From: Siphonodentalium dalli
Taxonomy: Eukaryota; Mollusca; Scaphopoda; Gadilida; Siphonodentaliidae
Assembly: GCA_032622095.1 (NCBI GenBank)
Contig: CP136066.1
Location: forward strand, 185,232,716 to 185,296,715
Length of the DNA: 64,000 nt
Reading direction: 5' to 3'
Shown here in pieces: positions 46,973 to 58,803 of this stretch. The position numbers were made by a program, and so were the translations under genes. How positions within the stretch are numbered: position 1 is the first letter of the stretch; each line of letters opens with the position of its first letter. The notes beneath the pieces are model-generated. The model worked only from the letters and a program-made list of their open reading frames with translations. It made no database searches and had not been told where the DNA came from.

Positions 46973-47499
46973 TTAAAGGTGGATTATCTCTTTGTAAACA
47001 TGTTTTATATAGTTACCGGCTATAAAATATTAGATCTGAATCGAAGACGCCTGTCCAGAAATGCTTCTATCGATTAATATTAATTTTATTTCGAATAATT
47101 TCTACTCTAAAAAGGTGTAGTTGTTTAGCTAACGAACAATAGTGGTTACTGTTAACAGAGACCAGAAATTTGATTGTACAATTTTGTCACAAATAAACGT
47201 GAATTATACTTATTATCGCTTATAACTATGGAACAAAACAATACAAACAATTAATCTGGGACATTTGACTTTCGGTGCGTAGCCATAGGTACAACCCAGT
47301 GCTCTATATCGCAATATGGTATCATCCGAATGGTCTGTTCTAAAAATAGATACATAAACGGTCCCGATTAAATATTCGAAATAAAATCAATATTAATTGA
47401 TAGAAGCCTTTCCGGACAGTGGTCTTCAGTTCATATTTATTATTTAATACCCACGGAACTATTTAAAAAAAATTATATAAAGAGATAATCCATCTTTAA
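46973..47499. mobile_element. TTAA-type MITE (family T)
   Basis: Full copy, ATTAAAGGTGGATTATCTC ... CCATCTTTAA. Its right end overlaps the TSD of the next hAT element, so the hAT inserted into its border. Confidence 0.92.
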
Positions 47500-47503
47500 A
47501 CAT

Positions 47504-48063
47504 CACGGTTCGTGCTGTCATTTGCCAATGGCAAAACAACTCACATTTGGCAAAAAATATTTTCATTTGGCAAACGTTTTGGCAAGTCACTAATTAATTC
47601 CTCAATAAAGTTGACAAATATCGGTCAATCAATACTATTCGTTTTAGGAAACTATTACAATATAATAATATTAGTGGGTTTTTTATATGGTTTCGGAAAA
47701 GTTAACGACTCCATTAAGATGCAGTTAATCTGATAGCATTAGTATCGATGGGTGGGGGGATTACCCGTATTTAGTGTTATGGTGGTGTTTATATAGCTAA
47801 TTCCCTTGTTATGTGCCCTTCTGATGAAGCAACTCTTCTACCATTTTATTGGTTTTTATTGTTGTATGATAAACCACAATAGAGATGCGAGTATACTTAT
47901 TATCTAACTTCTTTTAACGATATCAAACGTCGTTCTAGCCGTGAGTGTCGAAATTCAAGTTTCAATCAAGGTTGCAGAAAATGATACTATCAGGAATAAT
48001 AGTTGGAAAATTCTAAAAGAATTTGGCAAAAAATAGTTTCATTTGGAAAAGGCGCGGACCCTG
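47504..48063. mobile_element. Non-autonomous hAT element, 8-bp TSD
   Basis: 560 bp. Ends CACGGTTCGTGCTG and GGCGCGGACCCTG, subterminal ATTTGGCAAAAAATA words, perfect TSD TTAAACAT at 47496-47503 and 48064-48071. Subterminal design (NNNTTTGGC) parallels the 11125 element. Confidence 0.9.
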
Positions 48064-48071
48064 TTAAACAT

Positions 48072-49149
48072 GCTGAAGGAAGTGCCCCATTTTGTATATT
48101 CTTAAATTTGAATAAGACTGTTTAAAAAATAATTTGTGTACATCATACATGCAAATATATGTATTCAGAATAAAACATGAAGTAATAGAATATACTACGA
48201 AACTTATTTTGAAGGCAAAACGTTTTCCAAATATAAAAACAAATTATCATCACAAAAGGGTTTATTTAGCTATAAAGTTGTACAAACGGATGTTACGACC
48301 CAATTCAGTGAATTACACAAGGACGTACATTTTAATCATGTGTTATAAACTATGATTGATGGAGGAACATCGAATAGGTCTCTGGCATGGCAACGGGATT
48401 GATTATAAAATAAGTTGCTTTAAAACCCCATTGTACTACTGGTCCGACGCTTTAATTTCCACTGACTTTTTTCAGACTAGAACAGTCTAGTCCATTGAAG
48501 AATTACATATGTATTCGGGGTTCCAGACCCCCAGGTACAACAACATATAATTTAACCTCACTTTTCGCTTTTTTTTGCACTGCAAATATTGAACACAAAA
48601 TTCCAGATAAACGCTAGATGTATATAAATACAAAAGAATCATTTTCCTATTGAAAAATTCACAAAACAATTACTCTATAACTTCGAATCTCTATGAAATA
48701 AAGTGATAGAAATCACTATCAAACAAAATGCTCTCTTTTGGATGACACTTTCATATACTAGTGTTTGAATAACAAGGAGTTCAATCTAAAAACAATTCAA
48801 TTTTTTTTCGAAAAAAAGGGCCATAACTCCTTTAAAAAATATCGGATGAAACCCATATTCAAATTCGATCTGTATTTTGGGCTGAGAAACTCACATACCA
48901 AATTTGGTTCCGATCAGATAAAAAAAATGTTTGAGTTATCGCAGCATGTGTGAATTCCAAGTCGAAAAAAGGCCATAAAAATTCGGATGAAACCCGACGG
49001 ACAGACGGATGAACGACGAGTGGTCAATCCGTAAGTCGACACTATTTGTACCATACTATGGTATGGGTACACATAAAAAGCCAAACATATTTCATAAAAA
49101 TCGGCCTGTAACCGAAAATTACCCTGCGTATACCATGTCTGCCGGTGCC
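48072..49149. other. Spacer 3' of the zinc-finger gene
   Basis: Contains a CGGACAGACGGATGAACG patch (48998) similar in style to the GGACGGACG run at 52078-52130. No gene seen. Confidence 0.4.
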
Positions 49150-49276
49150 TCCAATTTATAAAATTAGATGTTTGAGGGTAATTGATTTTATGTTTTGTGA
49201 GACATCCGGCTCGATAGAATGAGCCTGCACAGATGTCGCACGCGAACGGATGATCTCCACAATCATGCATTATCAA
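49150..49276 (-). pseudogene. Decayed duplicate of the last zinc finger
   Basis: Reads DHPFACDICAGSFYRAGCLT, then KHKINYPQTSN. It matches the last finger of the adjacent ORF (FACDVCGGSFDRPGSLTRH) and even its 3'-UTR words (TATAAATTGGA). The His-x3-5-His end is lost. It lies downstream of the stop, so it is probably untranslated. Confidence 0.8.
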
Positions 49277-49330
49277 GAGTTCTGTTGCTTGGTCAAATTA
49301 TCCTGCAGTAATATCTCCGCCGCATCCAAT

Positions 49331-50905
49331 TTATAATACTGGATCTTTATGAGCAATTACTTTATGTCTTGTGAGACTTCCGGGTCGATCAAATGACCCT
49401 CCACAGACATCACACGCGAACGGTTTATCTCCTTCGTGCATTCTCATGTGGTCTGCAAGGGAAGCGCTTTGGGTGAAAGCTTTCCCACACACGTCACATC
49501 CATATGGACGCTCTCCTGTGTGGATCCTAATATGCACCTTCTTATCTGTTAGCCGAGCAAACGTTTTCAAACAAACATCACATTCATATGGCCTTTCCCC
49601 GGTATGTAACACAGAATGCACTCGCAAATTACTGGCGTACCTAAAGCCTTTATCACAGACCTCACACTTAAATGGTCGATCGCCGGTATGGAAAACGTGA
49701 TGTCGTTTTAAATCATAACTAGTGCTGAATCCTTTCCCACATATTTCGCACGTGTGCGACTTTCGAGCAAGATGGGAGCTTGCAACATGCCTTTTCATCA
49801 ACGGGACTGTAGTGTAAGATTTGCCGCAGATTTGACATCCATATGGGCGTGGTTGTAAAGGATCCCTCTTCCGTTTCTTTCGATCGTTTAATGAATTTAA
49901 ATTCTCTGGATCGTGAGATCGAGATCTGTGCCTAGCCAAACTACTTGCCTGTGCGAATTTCTGTTCGCACATGTCGCACGCAAACGGTTTAGCGCCTGTG
50001 TGCAGCCTCATGTGGTCAGACAGGTGACCACTCTGAACAAAGGTCTGAAAACACACCTGACATGTGTATGGTCGATCTCCTCCGTGCGTCCTGCTGTGCA
50101 CCTTCAAATCGCTTGTCCGAGCAAATGACTTCCCACACACCTCACATACAAATGGACGGTCTCCAGAGTGGGTAACTAAATGCACAGCCAGATTACTTGA
50201 ATAACGAAATGCCTTGGAGCATTTTCCGCAGGGATACGGCCGCTCGTTTGAATGCGATACAGAATGTCTTTTTAAATCATAAGCGGTTGTGAATTCCTTC
50301 CCACACACCTCACATGGGTGTAGGCGCGATACGAGGTGTTTGTGCGAATTGTGCCGCTTTAACTGCGCAGCTCTTGCATAAGTCTTGCCACAAAGATTGC
50401 ACGTAAATGAAGAAGCGTCTTCGTGAGCTTGTTGCATGTGCTTGAAAAGCTTCTTAGTAGAAATAAACGTTTCAGAACAAACTGAACATTTTTGAACATT
50501 TGCACTTGCATATGGAGAATTTTTTTGAATTTTGGAGCTTGTATCTGCAATTTTTTCTGAGGAATTGTTGCTTTCCTGTGCAGAAAATTTATGAGAATTT
50601 ACATTTGTGTGTAACTTTGTATGTTCCTGCAGTTCGCTAATGAGCCAGAACTCTTTACCACAGATTCCGCATGCATGTGCTTGTGACTTCTGATCATGGA
50701 GTTTCAGTTTGTGCTCGGAGAGGTAGTCTTCCTGCGTAAAAACTTCGCAACAAACATCACATTCATATTGATCATTCACGATCACGTTATTTTCAGTTTC
50801 ATTAGCGCCAGTAACCTCTCCATCCGAGTCGTTCGTTGAACCATCAGAGTCGTTCGTTGAACCATCCGATGCTAAAATAGAACTATCTCCATCTGATCCG
50901 TCCAT
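49331..50905 (-). CDS. C2H2 zinc-finger protein, 15 fingers
   Basis: Nuclear DNA-binding protein, probably a transcription regulator. The preferred start is the ATG at 50905 (AACCATGG context; MDGSDGDSS, 524 aa). An ATG 24 bp upstream overlaps a good acceptor (TTGTTTCATGCAG|GTC), so it is likely removed by splicing. The acidic Ser/Asp N-terminus has repeated STNDSDG. Fingers 1-3 (about 47-161) are spaced out. Fingers 4-9 (about 166-331) and 10-15 (about 355-519) are two six-finger blocks, joined by a linker with KKRKR (343-347) as a likely NLS. The blocks match finger by finger: TTAYDLKRH / STSYDLKRH, RYSSNLAVH / RYASNLRVH, and SGHLSDHMRLH / SASLADHMRMH. Linkers are partly TGERPY/TGDRPF, typical of tandem DNA-binding fingers. 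No KRAB, BTB or other effector domain. The whole ORF is one exon. Target unknown. Confidence 0.93.
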   Translation of the reverse strand: MDGSDGDSSILASDGSTNDSDGSTNDSDGEVTGANETENNVIVNDQYECDVCCEVFTQEDYLSEHKLKLHDQKSQAHACGICGKEFWLISELQEHTKLHTNVNSHKFSAQESNNSSEKIADTSSKIQKNSPYASANVQKCSVCSETFISTKKLFKHMQQAHEDASSFTCNLCGKTYARAAQLKRHNSHKHLVSRLHPCEVCGKEFTTAYDLKRHSVSHSNERPYPCGKCSKAFRYSSNLAVHLVTHSGDRPFVCEVCGKSFARTSDLKVHSRTHGGDRPYTCQVCFQTFVQSGHLSDHMRLHTGAKPFACDMCEQKFAQASSLARHRSRSHDPENLNSLNDRKKRKRDPLQPRPYGCQICGKSYTTVPLMKRHVASSHLARKSHTCEICGKGFSTSYDLKRHHVFHTGDRPFKCEVCDKGFRYASNLRVHSVLHTGERPYECDVCLKTFARLTDKKVHIRIHTGERPYGCDVCGKAFTQSASLADHMRMHEGDKPFACDVCGGSFDRPGSLTRHKVIAHKDPVL

Positions 50906-50929
50906 GGTTGAATTATGTTTGACCTGCAT

Positions 50930-51590
50930 GAAACAATAAAGTCTTTTTAGAATCCCTACCTTAAAACATAATGACTGGATGAGACACAGTGTTGATGACG
51001 ACTCCTATCTTGCATACAGGCACGTTGGTGATACATGTAAATGAAACATGACATTACGTTAACATTGGGCATATTTCACGGTATCTGAAAAATATTCACA
51101 AATACATATATGGAATTGAGACACAAGTTTTTACAACTTACATGGAGCCTCGCTCCTGATAGATTTAAAACTAATACATTAAAATTACAAGATAGCAGAA
51201 ATATTTATTAAGGAGGCCAAAACAAAATATACCTGTGTTTCTGGTGACATGCAAGAACAAAATTGGGACGGGTGAGTGCCTTTTCATTTTATTTTAATTT
51301 TTCATTTTATTTTCAACTTTGCTCAAAATAAATATGAATACCCCCCCAGACTACTTCTCCTTGTTTTAAATGTACTATAACGTTATAAAACTAAGTACAT
51401 AATATTAGAATATAAGAGTAGTTTATTGTGTTATTGAATAAAACATGAAAAAATAAGTTTGATTTGGCTGTGACCTAATTGAAGTGTGGTATAATTTCAA
51501 GTTTAACAGTACACGCGATGTGTCTGTTTTACACGAAAATGAATCGGTTTACATGGAAAACAAGAGGTGTGCACCCGAGTGCTAGCATAC
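50930..51590. other. Upstream side of the zinc-finger gene
   Basis: Presumed intron and 5'-UTR or promoter. No TATA box or other element can be assigned confidently. Confidence 0.35.
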
Positions 51591-52175
51591 CCCCACCGTG
51601 GCAAATTCAACCCGCATTATCCGTAAACCCAACAAAAAAGATTTTTAACTTTAAAGAAAAATTCGGACTAATTATATCGATATGGTGTCACAAGAAGCTT
51701 GTACAGAAAAATTTATTCAAATTGGTTCATATTTGTTAAAGTTATTAAGTCAGACAGAATTTTCTAAGTCAAAATAAGTCAAAAATGAAGTGTAATATTA
51801 CGAAAAACAGTTTGAGCCAATCCCTAGCCGCATCATGTAGAGAGGGTATTATGAGAAGTATGTGCACCAAAAATTATTGAAATCGGTTCATATTTGTTAA
51901 AGTTATTAAGTCGGACAGAATTTTTCTAAGTCAAAATAAGTCGAAAATGAGGCGTTACTTGAAAAAAAAAAGTCGGACCAAACCGCAATTAGCATCATGC
52001 GTAGAGACCGTCCTAAGGAGATTGCATACACAAAATTATTGAAATCGGATCATAGTTGTTCGAGTTATGAGGTCGGACGGACGGACACACGGACGGACAC
52101 ACGGAGGGAGAAAGCGTGACGGACGGACGGACGCAGTCAATCCAGTATACCCCCCATTTTCTTCGAAAGTGGGGG
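51591..52175. repeat. ~160-bp imperfect tandem repeats ending in a GGACGGACG run
   Basis: GTTCATATTTGTTAAAGTTATTAAGTC occurs in parts at about 51723, 51885 and 52042. The last unit leads into GGACGGACACACGGACGG (52078-52130) and then GTGGGGGTATAATAAAA. Confidence 0.75.
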
Positions 52176-52370
52176 TATAATAAAATCAGATGCGTACTAA
52201 TTTTGCAAAATCCATAAAATGAAAACAGTCGGGGGCGCCAGAATAGGGGTGGGTGGGTCACCAAAAACACAGGTCTTTTTATTTTGACCTAATGTATATG
52301 GAATACGGAGTGTGTGAGTTGGTCGGGCTGGCACGAGTTCCATCCGTTTTGGTCAGACAAAAACTGGGCA

Positions 52371-52762
52371 TAGGTGTCGCCTCGAGAGGGAATTTATGAG
52401 ACCTACATTTTTGGTTAGTGTAATACTTAACTTTCTGAATCCATGTTTGGATTTGTCATGTAGGTGGAGTTTTTTTCTCACCAGATTCAATGGTTACATG
52501 TATTACCTTACTCTGGTCATCGCCCCACTCTCATGTATCAAAATTAGACGAATAGCTCTTCTCGAAAGGTATGAATATATGTCAAATGTGTCGGTTTATT
52601 TAAAAATGACCGATTCTTTTCATCGGTACCTTAATAAAACCACGCGGTGAGGTAAAAGTCCGCCTCTGTGCCAAACCCAACATACGGATTCCGAAAGTTA
52701 AGTGTTTAAAACGAACCAAAAATGTATGTCTCATAAATTCAATCTCGAAGCGACACCTATGT
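52371..52762. mobile_element. ~390-bp inverted-repeat MITE
   Basis: ATAGGTGTCGCCTCGAGA plus AATTTATGAGAC and ACATTTTTGGTT at the left reappear as the reverse complement ending CGACACCTAT at 52762. No gene inside; the 84-codon ORF is incidental. Confidence 0.82.
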
Positions 52763-53240
52763 CCACATTGCATAGACTAGTAATCCAAACTCGATATTTT
52801 AGAAGTCGCCGAGCTATATGTTGGTGGTATAGTCAGCAATGAGACATTTTTGTTTGTTTTTGTTTATCAAATCAAATGATTTGATTAGGGTTGCTCAAAA
52901 CGATTTTTTTAGCTATGTACTATTGGATTAATCTAAAAAGAATGGCATTTTGATGGTTGAGTATATGCCTTCTACTCTGCAAAGAAAATGTTTAGTTTCG
53001 AGTGAATGGCAGTAACTCTATTACAAAACATCAGTTGGTAAGGTACATTTATCCTCCAACCTGAAATGATATTGACAAAGCAATAACAATATCGTATGAC
53101 AAGTTCCTTGAAATAATGCAAATAACCACCATTATTGTCACTATCATGCAGATCAAAAGAAAAATTATGGTTCAATTCAAACATTCGACTGAAATGAGAC
53201 GGCACGATAGACTGAAATAAATAGCCGTCAGAAGTAACAC
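52763..53240. other. Unassigned
   Basis: Nothing recognised. Confidence 0.3.
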
Positions 53241-53763
53241 TTAAAGATGGATTATCTCTTTAAATAACAAATTTTATATAGTTGCGTGGGTATAAAATAA
53301 TCAATATGAACTGAAGACCCCTGTCCGGAAAGGTTTCTATCAATTAATTTGATTTTATTTCGAATATTGTATTGGGCCCGTTTATTTGTCTATTTTTAGA
53401 AAAGACCATTCGGGTGATACCATATAGCGATAGAGAGCATTAGGCTGTTCCTATCGCTACGTACCGAACGTCAAATGTCCCAGATTGATTGTGTTGTTTT
53501 ATTCCATAGTTATAAGCGATAATGGGTGTAATTAATGTTTATTTGTGACAAAATTACGCAATAAAATTTCTGGTATCTGTTAACAGTAACTAATATTGTC
53601 CGTTAGCTAAACAACCACACCTTTTTAGACCAGAAAATATTCGAAATAAAATCAATATTAATCAATAGAAGCATTTCCGGACAGGAGTCTTTGACTCATA
53701 TCTAAAATTTCATACCCCGGTAACTATATAATACATGTTTACAAAGAGATTATCCACCTTTAA
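53241..53763. mobile_element. TTAA-type MITE (family T), inverted full copy
   Basis: TTAAAGATGGATTATCTC ... GATTATCCACCTTTAA, opposite orientation to 16809. Confidence 0.92.
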
Positions 53764-53859
53764 AACAATTGGAAGTTAAGAAATAAAGTCAATAACCAGC
53801 AAGCAATAACAAGAAAAAATTTGTAAAAGCAAAATTCGAAGATAAGACAAGATTAATGA

Positions 53860-54425
53860 TAGCTCATCGCCGCGAGATTATTGGCATCTAATAAACTTCC
53901 TGCTGAACAAAAAGAAGATATCTAAAGTGCCCCCTGTGTATTCCCCGGATGGCGACATTGATATTAACGGAATTACCCTGGTTTCGGATGATCTCGGAAA
54001 AGCAGAATGTCTAAACAGAAAATTTATCTCAAACTCCGCGATTGACCAAGAAGGCCGAACTCTGCCAGATTTTCCAATAAAATGTAAAAACGAGTTATTA
54101 GACTTTGAATTCTCACTTGATGACATTGTCTGTGCGATAAAAGCACTTAAAACTAATACAGGATAAGGCTATGGTGGACTTAGTCCAAAAATGTTCCACG
54201 GCACGGCGGAGGCTATAGCAACTAACATATCTATAGTACTATACTATTTCGGAAATCTCTGAATACTGGGAAATTCCCTTCTCAGTGGAAGAAAGCTAAC
54301 GTGATTCCAGTTTTCAAAAAGGAGACCATGCAGACAGTGCCAATTATCGCCCTATATCTCTCCTGCCAAGTCTTGGTAAAGTCTTCGAGAAAATATTCCT
54401 AAAGTGTATGGGAAGCCAAATTGAC
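53860..54425 (+). pseudogene. Non-LTR retrotransposon reverse transcriptase, fragment 1
   Basis: Frameshifted RT N-terminal region: IPPVYSPDG-like reading at 53928, then LDDIVCAIKALKTNTG, GLSPKMFHG, and further on WKKANVIPVFKKGD-like and NYRPISLLPSLGK-like readings in shifted frames. This order is that of RVT_1 in CR1/Jockey-type elements. The first open piece stops at TAA 54166. Confidence 0.85.
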
Positions 54426-54429
54426 ATTT

Positions 54430-55030
54430 AATAAATAATTGAGCTTAAGCGCAATAAGGATTCTCTAATTGTGCTTAAGCGCAATAATGGAAGATATAAT
54501 TGTGCTTAAGCGCAATAAGGAAATTGTGCTTAAGCGCAATAAGGAAATATATAATTGCACTTAAGCAAAATAAGGAATATCCATTTGGTGGAATCTCTAA
54601 TTGCGCTCAATAAGGAATCTCTAATTGCGCTTGCGCAATAAGAAATATTCTTATTGCGCTTAAGTGCAATTAGCTCTTATTGTGCTTAAGCGCAATAAGA
54701 ATATTCCTTATTGTACTTAAGCGCAATAAGCCACATTACATAAACTCCCGTTATTCAAATGGTATTGACCACAGTGCGATTGGTGGAGTTTATTGGTGAG
54801 GTGACCTGATGACTGTCCACATATAGGCCTATTCGGATTCTACTATTTGCAGAGGGGTGATCTCATAATGGAGATATTAATTACGCTTAAGCGCAATAAG
54901 GATGTAATTGCGCTTAACCGCAATAAGGAATATCTTATTGCACTTATAAGGAAACCCCAATTGCGCTTAAGTGCAATAAGGGGAAATCTAATTGAGCTTA
55001 AGCGCCATAAGGAATATCTAATGACAACAA
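54430..55030. repeat. Array of palindromes centred on CTTAAG
   Basis: About 17 units of ATTGCGCTTAAGCGCAAT followed by AAGGA with variable spacers (54430-54740, 54875-55020). Each unit is its own 18-bp palindrome. It lies within the RT-interrupting insert. Confidence 0.92.
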
Positions 55031-55148
55031 GCCATATTTCCGACTAAATCCTGAAGACTAAGTTACCCATAATTCTGCTGTGGTTAAGATGTCGATTACT
55101 TAGAGCATTACTGTATCTCGCCAATAGGAAGTAACGAGTAATACATAG

Positions 55149-55587
55149 ACAGAACACAACGCGCATCTTAATCGAGACTCTTTTATCGAATGAGTTGCGG
55201 ATGGCGCAAGAATATATTTCGCGAGAGCGTAGCTCGAGCGAAATATAACTTTGCGCCGCCCGCAACGAGTTCGATAAAAGATTCGAGATTATGATGCAAG
55301 TTGTGTTCTGTATTTATTCTACACCGTTCAGTCAGATAAAGTTCAATCCATGAATAGCACCTTCATTGCTACTATAGCTACATATTTTGTGATTTAAGTC
55401 TGACAAATAACCAGTAATTATGGGGGGATCACCGGAAGCGGATGGTCGACGTAATGTACGTCATCTTTCTTGGCGACAACGTCAACAAGAATAGTTCCGG
55501 CTTGTATTCCACTAGAGGTATACACTAATATGTATTCAATGGCTGGGATTCCGTTGAATACATGTGACTCACGTCAATGGGTGTGGA
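55149..55587 (+). mobile_element. Dispersed repeat with palindromic end, copy 2
   Basis: 163-bp palindrome (55149-55311) plus 275 bp, matching 30890-31331 inverted. It ends next to the point where RT reading resumes. Confidence 0.8.
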
Positions 55588-55592
55588 ATAAA

Positions 55593-55667
55593 ATTAATGA
55601 TACTTATTCTGATTTCCGAGCGATTGCAGCGGGAGTCACACAAGGGTCTTTCCTTAGCCCATTCCTA
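55593..55667 (+). pseudogene. RT fragment 2 (GVTQGS motif)
   Basis: Reads SDFRAIAAGVTQGSFLSP, the conserved GVPQGSxLxP motif of RT, then is cut by the Helitron at 55668. Confidence 0.88.
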
Positions 55668-57782
55668 TCTATATCTATATTTGCGAATGGCTGTCTGTCT
55701 GTGTTCTATAGAAATGCACCAAAGGTGTCTACTAGGGGTATCTTTTTACGAGAAAGAAAATGGTGCGGGTTAGGATTTTCTAAAGTGACGCCGTTGTTGT
55801 CAGGGGCAGAAATTAGGGAGGGGCAGAACAAAAATTTGTCGCCGATTGCCACTTAACTTATATATAATCATCCCCATGATATAAGGAATCTGATGATGTG
55901 GTTTAAATATGTCAAAAGTAGCGCCGTTCGAGTCAGGGATGCACGGAAGGGGAGAGGGGCACCAAAATTGATAAACTAAGTTTAGCGCCGAGGGACCATC
56001 TAGATGGCACCAAACGGTCTAGTTTGGGTAACTTTTTACGAGAAAGATAATGGTGTGGGTTAGAATTTTCTAAAGTGACGCCGTTGTCAAGGGCAGAAAA
56101 GGGGAGTGATAGAACAAAATTTGCCACCGATTGCCACGGAACTTTTATATAATCATTCCCATGATATGAGGAATCTAATAGGGTTGTTTAAATATGTCAC
56201 ATGGCGCCATTCGCGTCAGGGATGCACGGAAGAAGAGAGGGGCACCAAAATTGATCAAACTAATTTTGGCGCCGATTTCCACCAAATGGATATATATTCT
56301 TCTCCATGATACAAGGTATCTAATCGTGTGATTTAAAGACTCCAAATTGCTGTCGTTTGGATGAAAGATTGTGGGATGGGCACTCAATTTGATAAGAATG
56401 GGGTTAGTCGCCGATTGTCACCACACTTATAATTATATCATCCCCATGGTACGAGGAGTCTAGTGGTGTAGCTGTCACTGTCAAAAGTGGCGTCATTCGA
56501 GTCAGGGTTGAAATGAAAGGCAGAAGGGCACCAAAATTGATATGCAATAATTTTAGCGCCAATATGCATTCTTATCCATAAAACGAGGAGTCTGATCGTC
56601 TGATTTAAAGACGCCATGTTGGTGCTGTTTGTGTGAGAGATATGGGTTGGTGGGCACTAAATTTGATCAAAATTGGTTTAGTCGCCGATTAGTACCAAAC
56701 TTACCAATAATCATCTCCATGAATTCAGGAGTTTAGTTAATTGGTTTAGTCACCGATTGCTACCAAACTTATACAAAAATCATCCACATGGTATGAGGAT
56801 TATGTTAGTGTAGCTTAAAATTGTAAAAATTGGCGTCATTCGAGTCAGGGGTGCACTGAAGAGGAGAGGGGCACCAGAATTGATACACAATAATTTTAGC
56901 GCCAATTTCCACCAAATTGATACACACTCTTATACATGATACGAGGAATCAAATCATTTGATTTAAAGACGCTATGTTGGTGCCGTTTGTGTGAGATATG
57001 TTGTCGGGTGAGCACTAAATTTGATAAAAAAAAAAAAATTGTTTAGTCGCCGATTAGCACCAAACTTATAAATATTTATCTTCGTGATATCAGGAGTCTA
57101 ATTGTGTGGATTAACGATGTCAAAAGTGGTGCCATTCGAGACAGGGGTCCACAGAGGGTGAGAGAGACACAAAAATTGATAAACAATATGTTTAGCGCCG
57201 ATTTCCACCAGACTGATACATATTCTTCTCCGTGATTCGAGGAATCTAATCGTGTGGTTTAAATACGCCAAATTGGTGCCGTGTGGGTGAGAGATATGGG
57301 GGCCTTAAATTTGATATGAATTTGTATACACGCCAATTTTCAACAATTTTATATATAATCATCTCCATAATGAGTTTAAGTTTGTGGTTTAATGGTGTCA
57401 AAAGTGGCGCCGCTTGAGTCCGAAATAGGGACGGACGGGTCACCAACACTGATAGAAATATTTAGTGCCAATTAACATCAAATTCATACATATTCTTCTC
57501 AAATGATACGAGGAATCAATCGTGAGCGTTAAAAATGTCACATTTGGTGCCTAGATATATTTGCAAATATATGTATGTCTGTATGTGTTCTATATATAAC
57601 TTCACAGGGTACAATCGAGATGACACCAAGGGGTTCTAACCGTGGTAAATATTTATGAGGAAGATAATGGTGTATGGTAAAATATTAGAATAGCTCATGT
57701 TAATAGTATAACACAATTGAGTCTGCCCCATTCAATATATGGCAATTGCTCCGATCCGACAAGGTGAGTTACAACTTATATT

Positions 57783-58803
57783 CAGGGCCTGACCCAGCCC
57801 GTTTTCGACGCCGGTATACCGGGTTTGGGGACATTGAGTTTGGGCGCCCAAACAAATTGAAGGCAAAAAAAACAAAATTATTTTAAAAAAAAAAAAATTA
57901 AAAAAAAAAATTAAAAAAATTTCAGGTCCCAATTCATATTATAACAAGATACACATAATTTATGTATTTATATATATTGACATAAGACATTTAAGTTTAC
58001 AAAAAGATTTAAGTTTAGCAGTTGGAATCATACTGTAAAGTATGTTTGGTTCTATCTAGCTTTCATCTGTGAAAACTTCAAATAGTTCAGGTTTGTTACC
58101 ATTCAGCCTTCAGACTTTAGTATTTCAATCAAATTAAAGCTAAATTACACAATACAGTATAAGAACAGTGACAATTTGATCAAATCAACCTGGTTATCAG
58201 GTGGGATCTCATAATACCAAATGAATAATTAACGTAGAGATTAGTTCTAATTACTAGGGCCCTAACATATACCGGTATATCAATTGGAAACAAATAGAAC
58301 AACACAACATAATTTTGAGAGTGTTTAACTACAAACCTAGAATAAGAAATAATGACAAATGTTGCAGGACTGTTCATTCTATCTTTTTCATCTCAGTCAT
58401 ACAGTGGCTCATATTATACATTATTAGATTATATTATGCATTATTATGATCATATATTAATCTGTTATCATTATGTGTGTTTGTTTAATTCTGTTAAAAA
58501 CAATGTTATCTTGTAAGTTGAAATAAATATGTTGGTTCATTGTGTCTTTTCTTTTGTGTATAAATATAAATTGAATTCATGTATTAAATGAATTTTGTTT
58601 TCTAGCTTAAGTGACTCTGGTCATATTAATAGCTACTGAAAGATCACTCTCAGAGCATTGAAATTTCACGAAATTTCCCGCGGGAGGCCCCCCGGACAGC
58701 CCCAATGAGTGGGGCCACCCCTCTCATACTCTCCCCTTCGGCAGTCGGCGATGACCTTCGATCATCGGGAGGTGTCCCCAAATAAAACCTGGATCAGGCC
58801 CTG
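57783..58803. mobile_element. 1021-bp element with 5-bp TSD (hAT5-like)
   Basis: Ends CAGGGCCTGACCCAG and CTGGATCAGGCCCTG. ATATT is duplicated at 57778-57782 and 58804-58808. Helitron copy 1 holds the empty site (ACTTATATTCCATG in reverse complement). A+T-rich inside with A runs, no ORF. A 5-bp TSD with CAGG termini fits the hAT5 group. Confidence 0.88.

Noticed and set aside
48765-48953. 62-codon ORF 3' of the zinc-finger gene
   Set aside because: A/T-rich, no motif, no splice context.
49371-49700. 109-codon plus-strand ORF
   Set aside because: Antisense shadow of the zinc-finger CDS.
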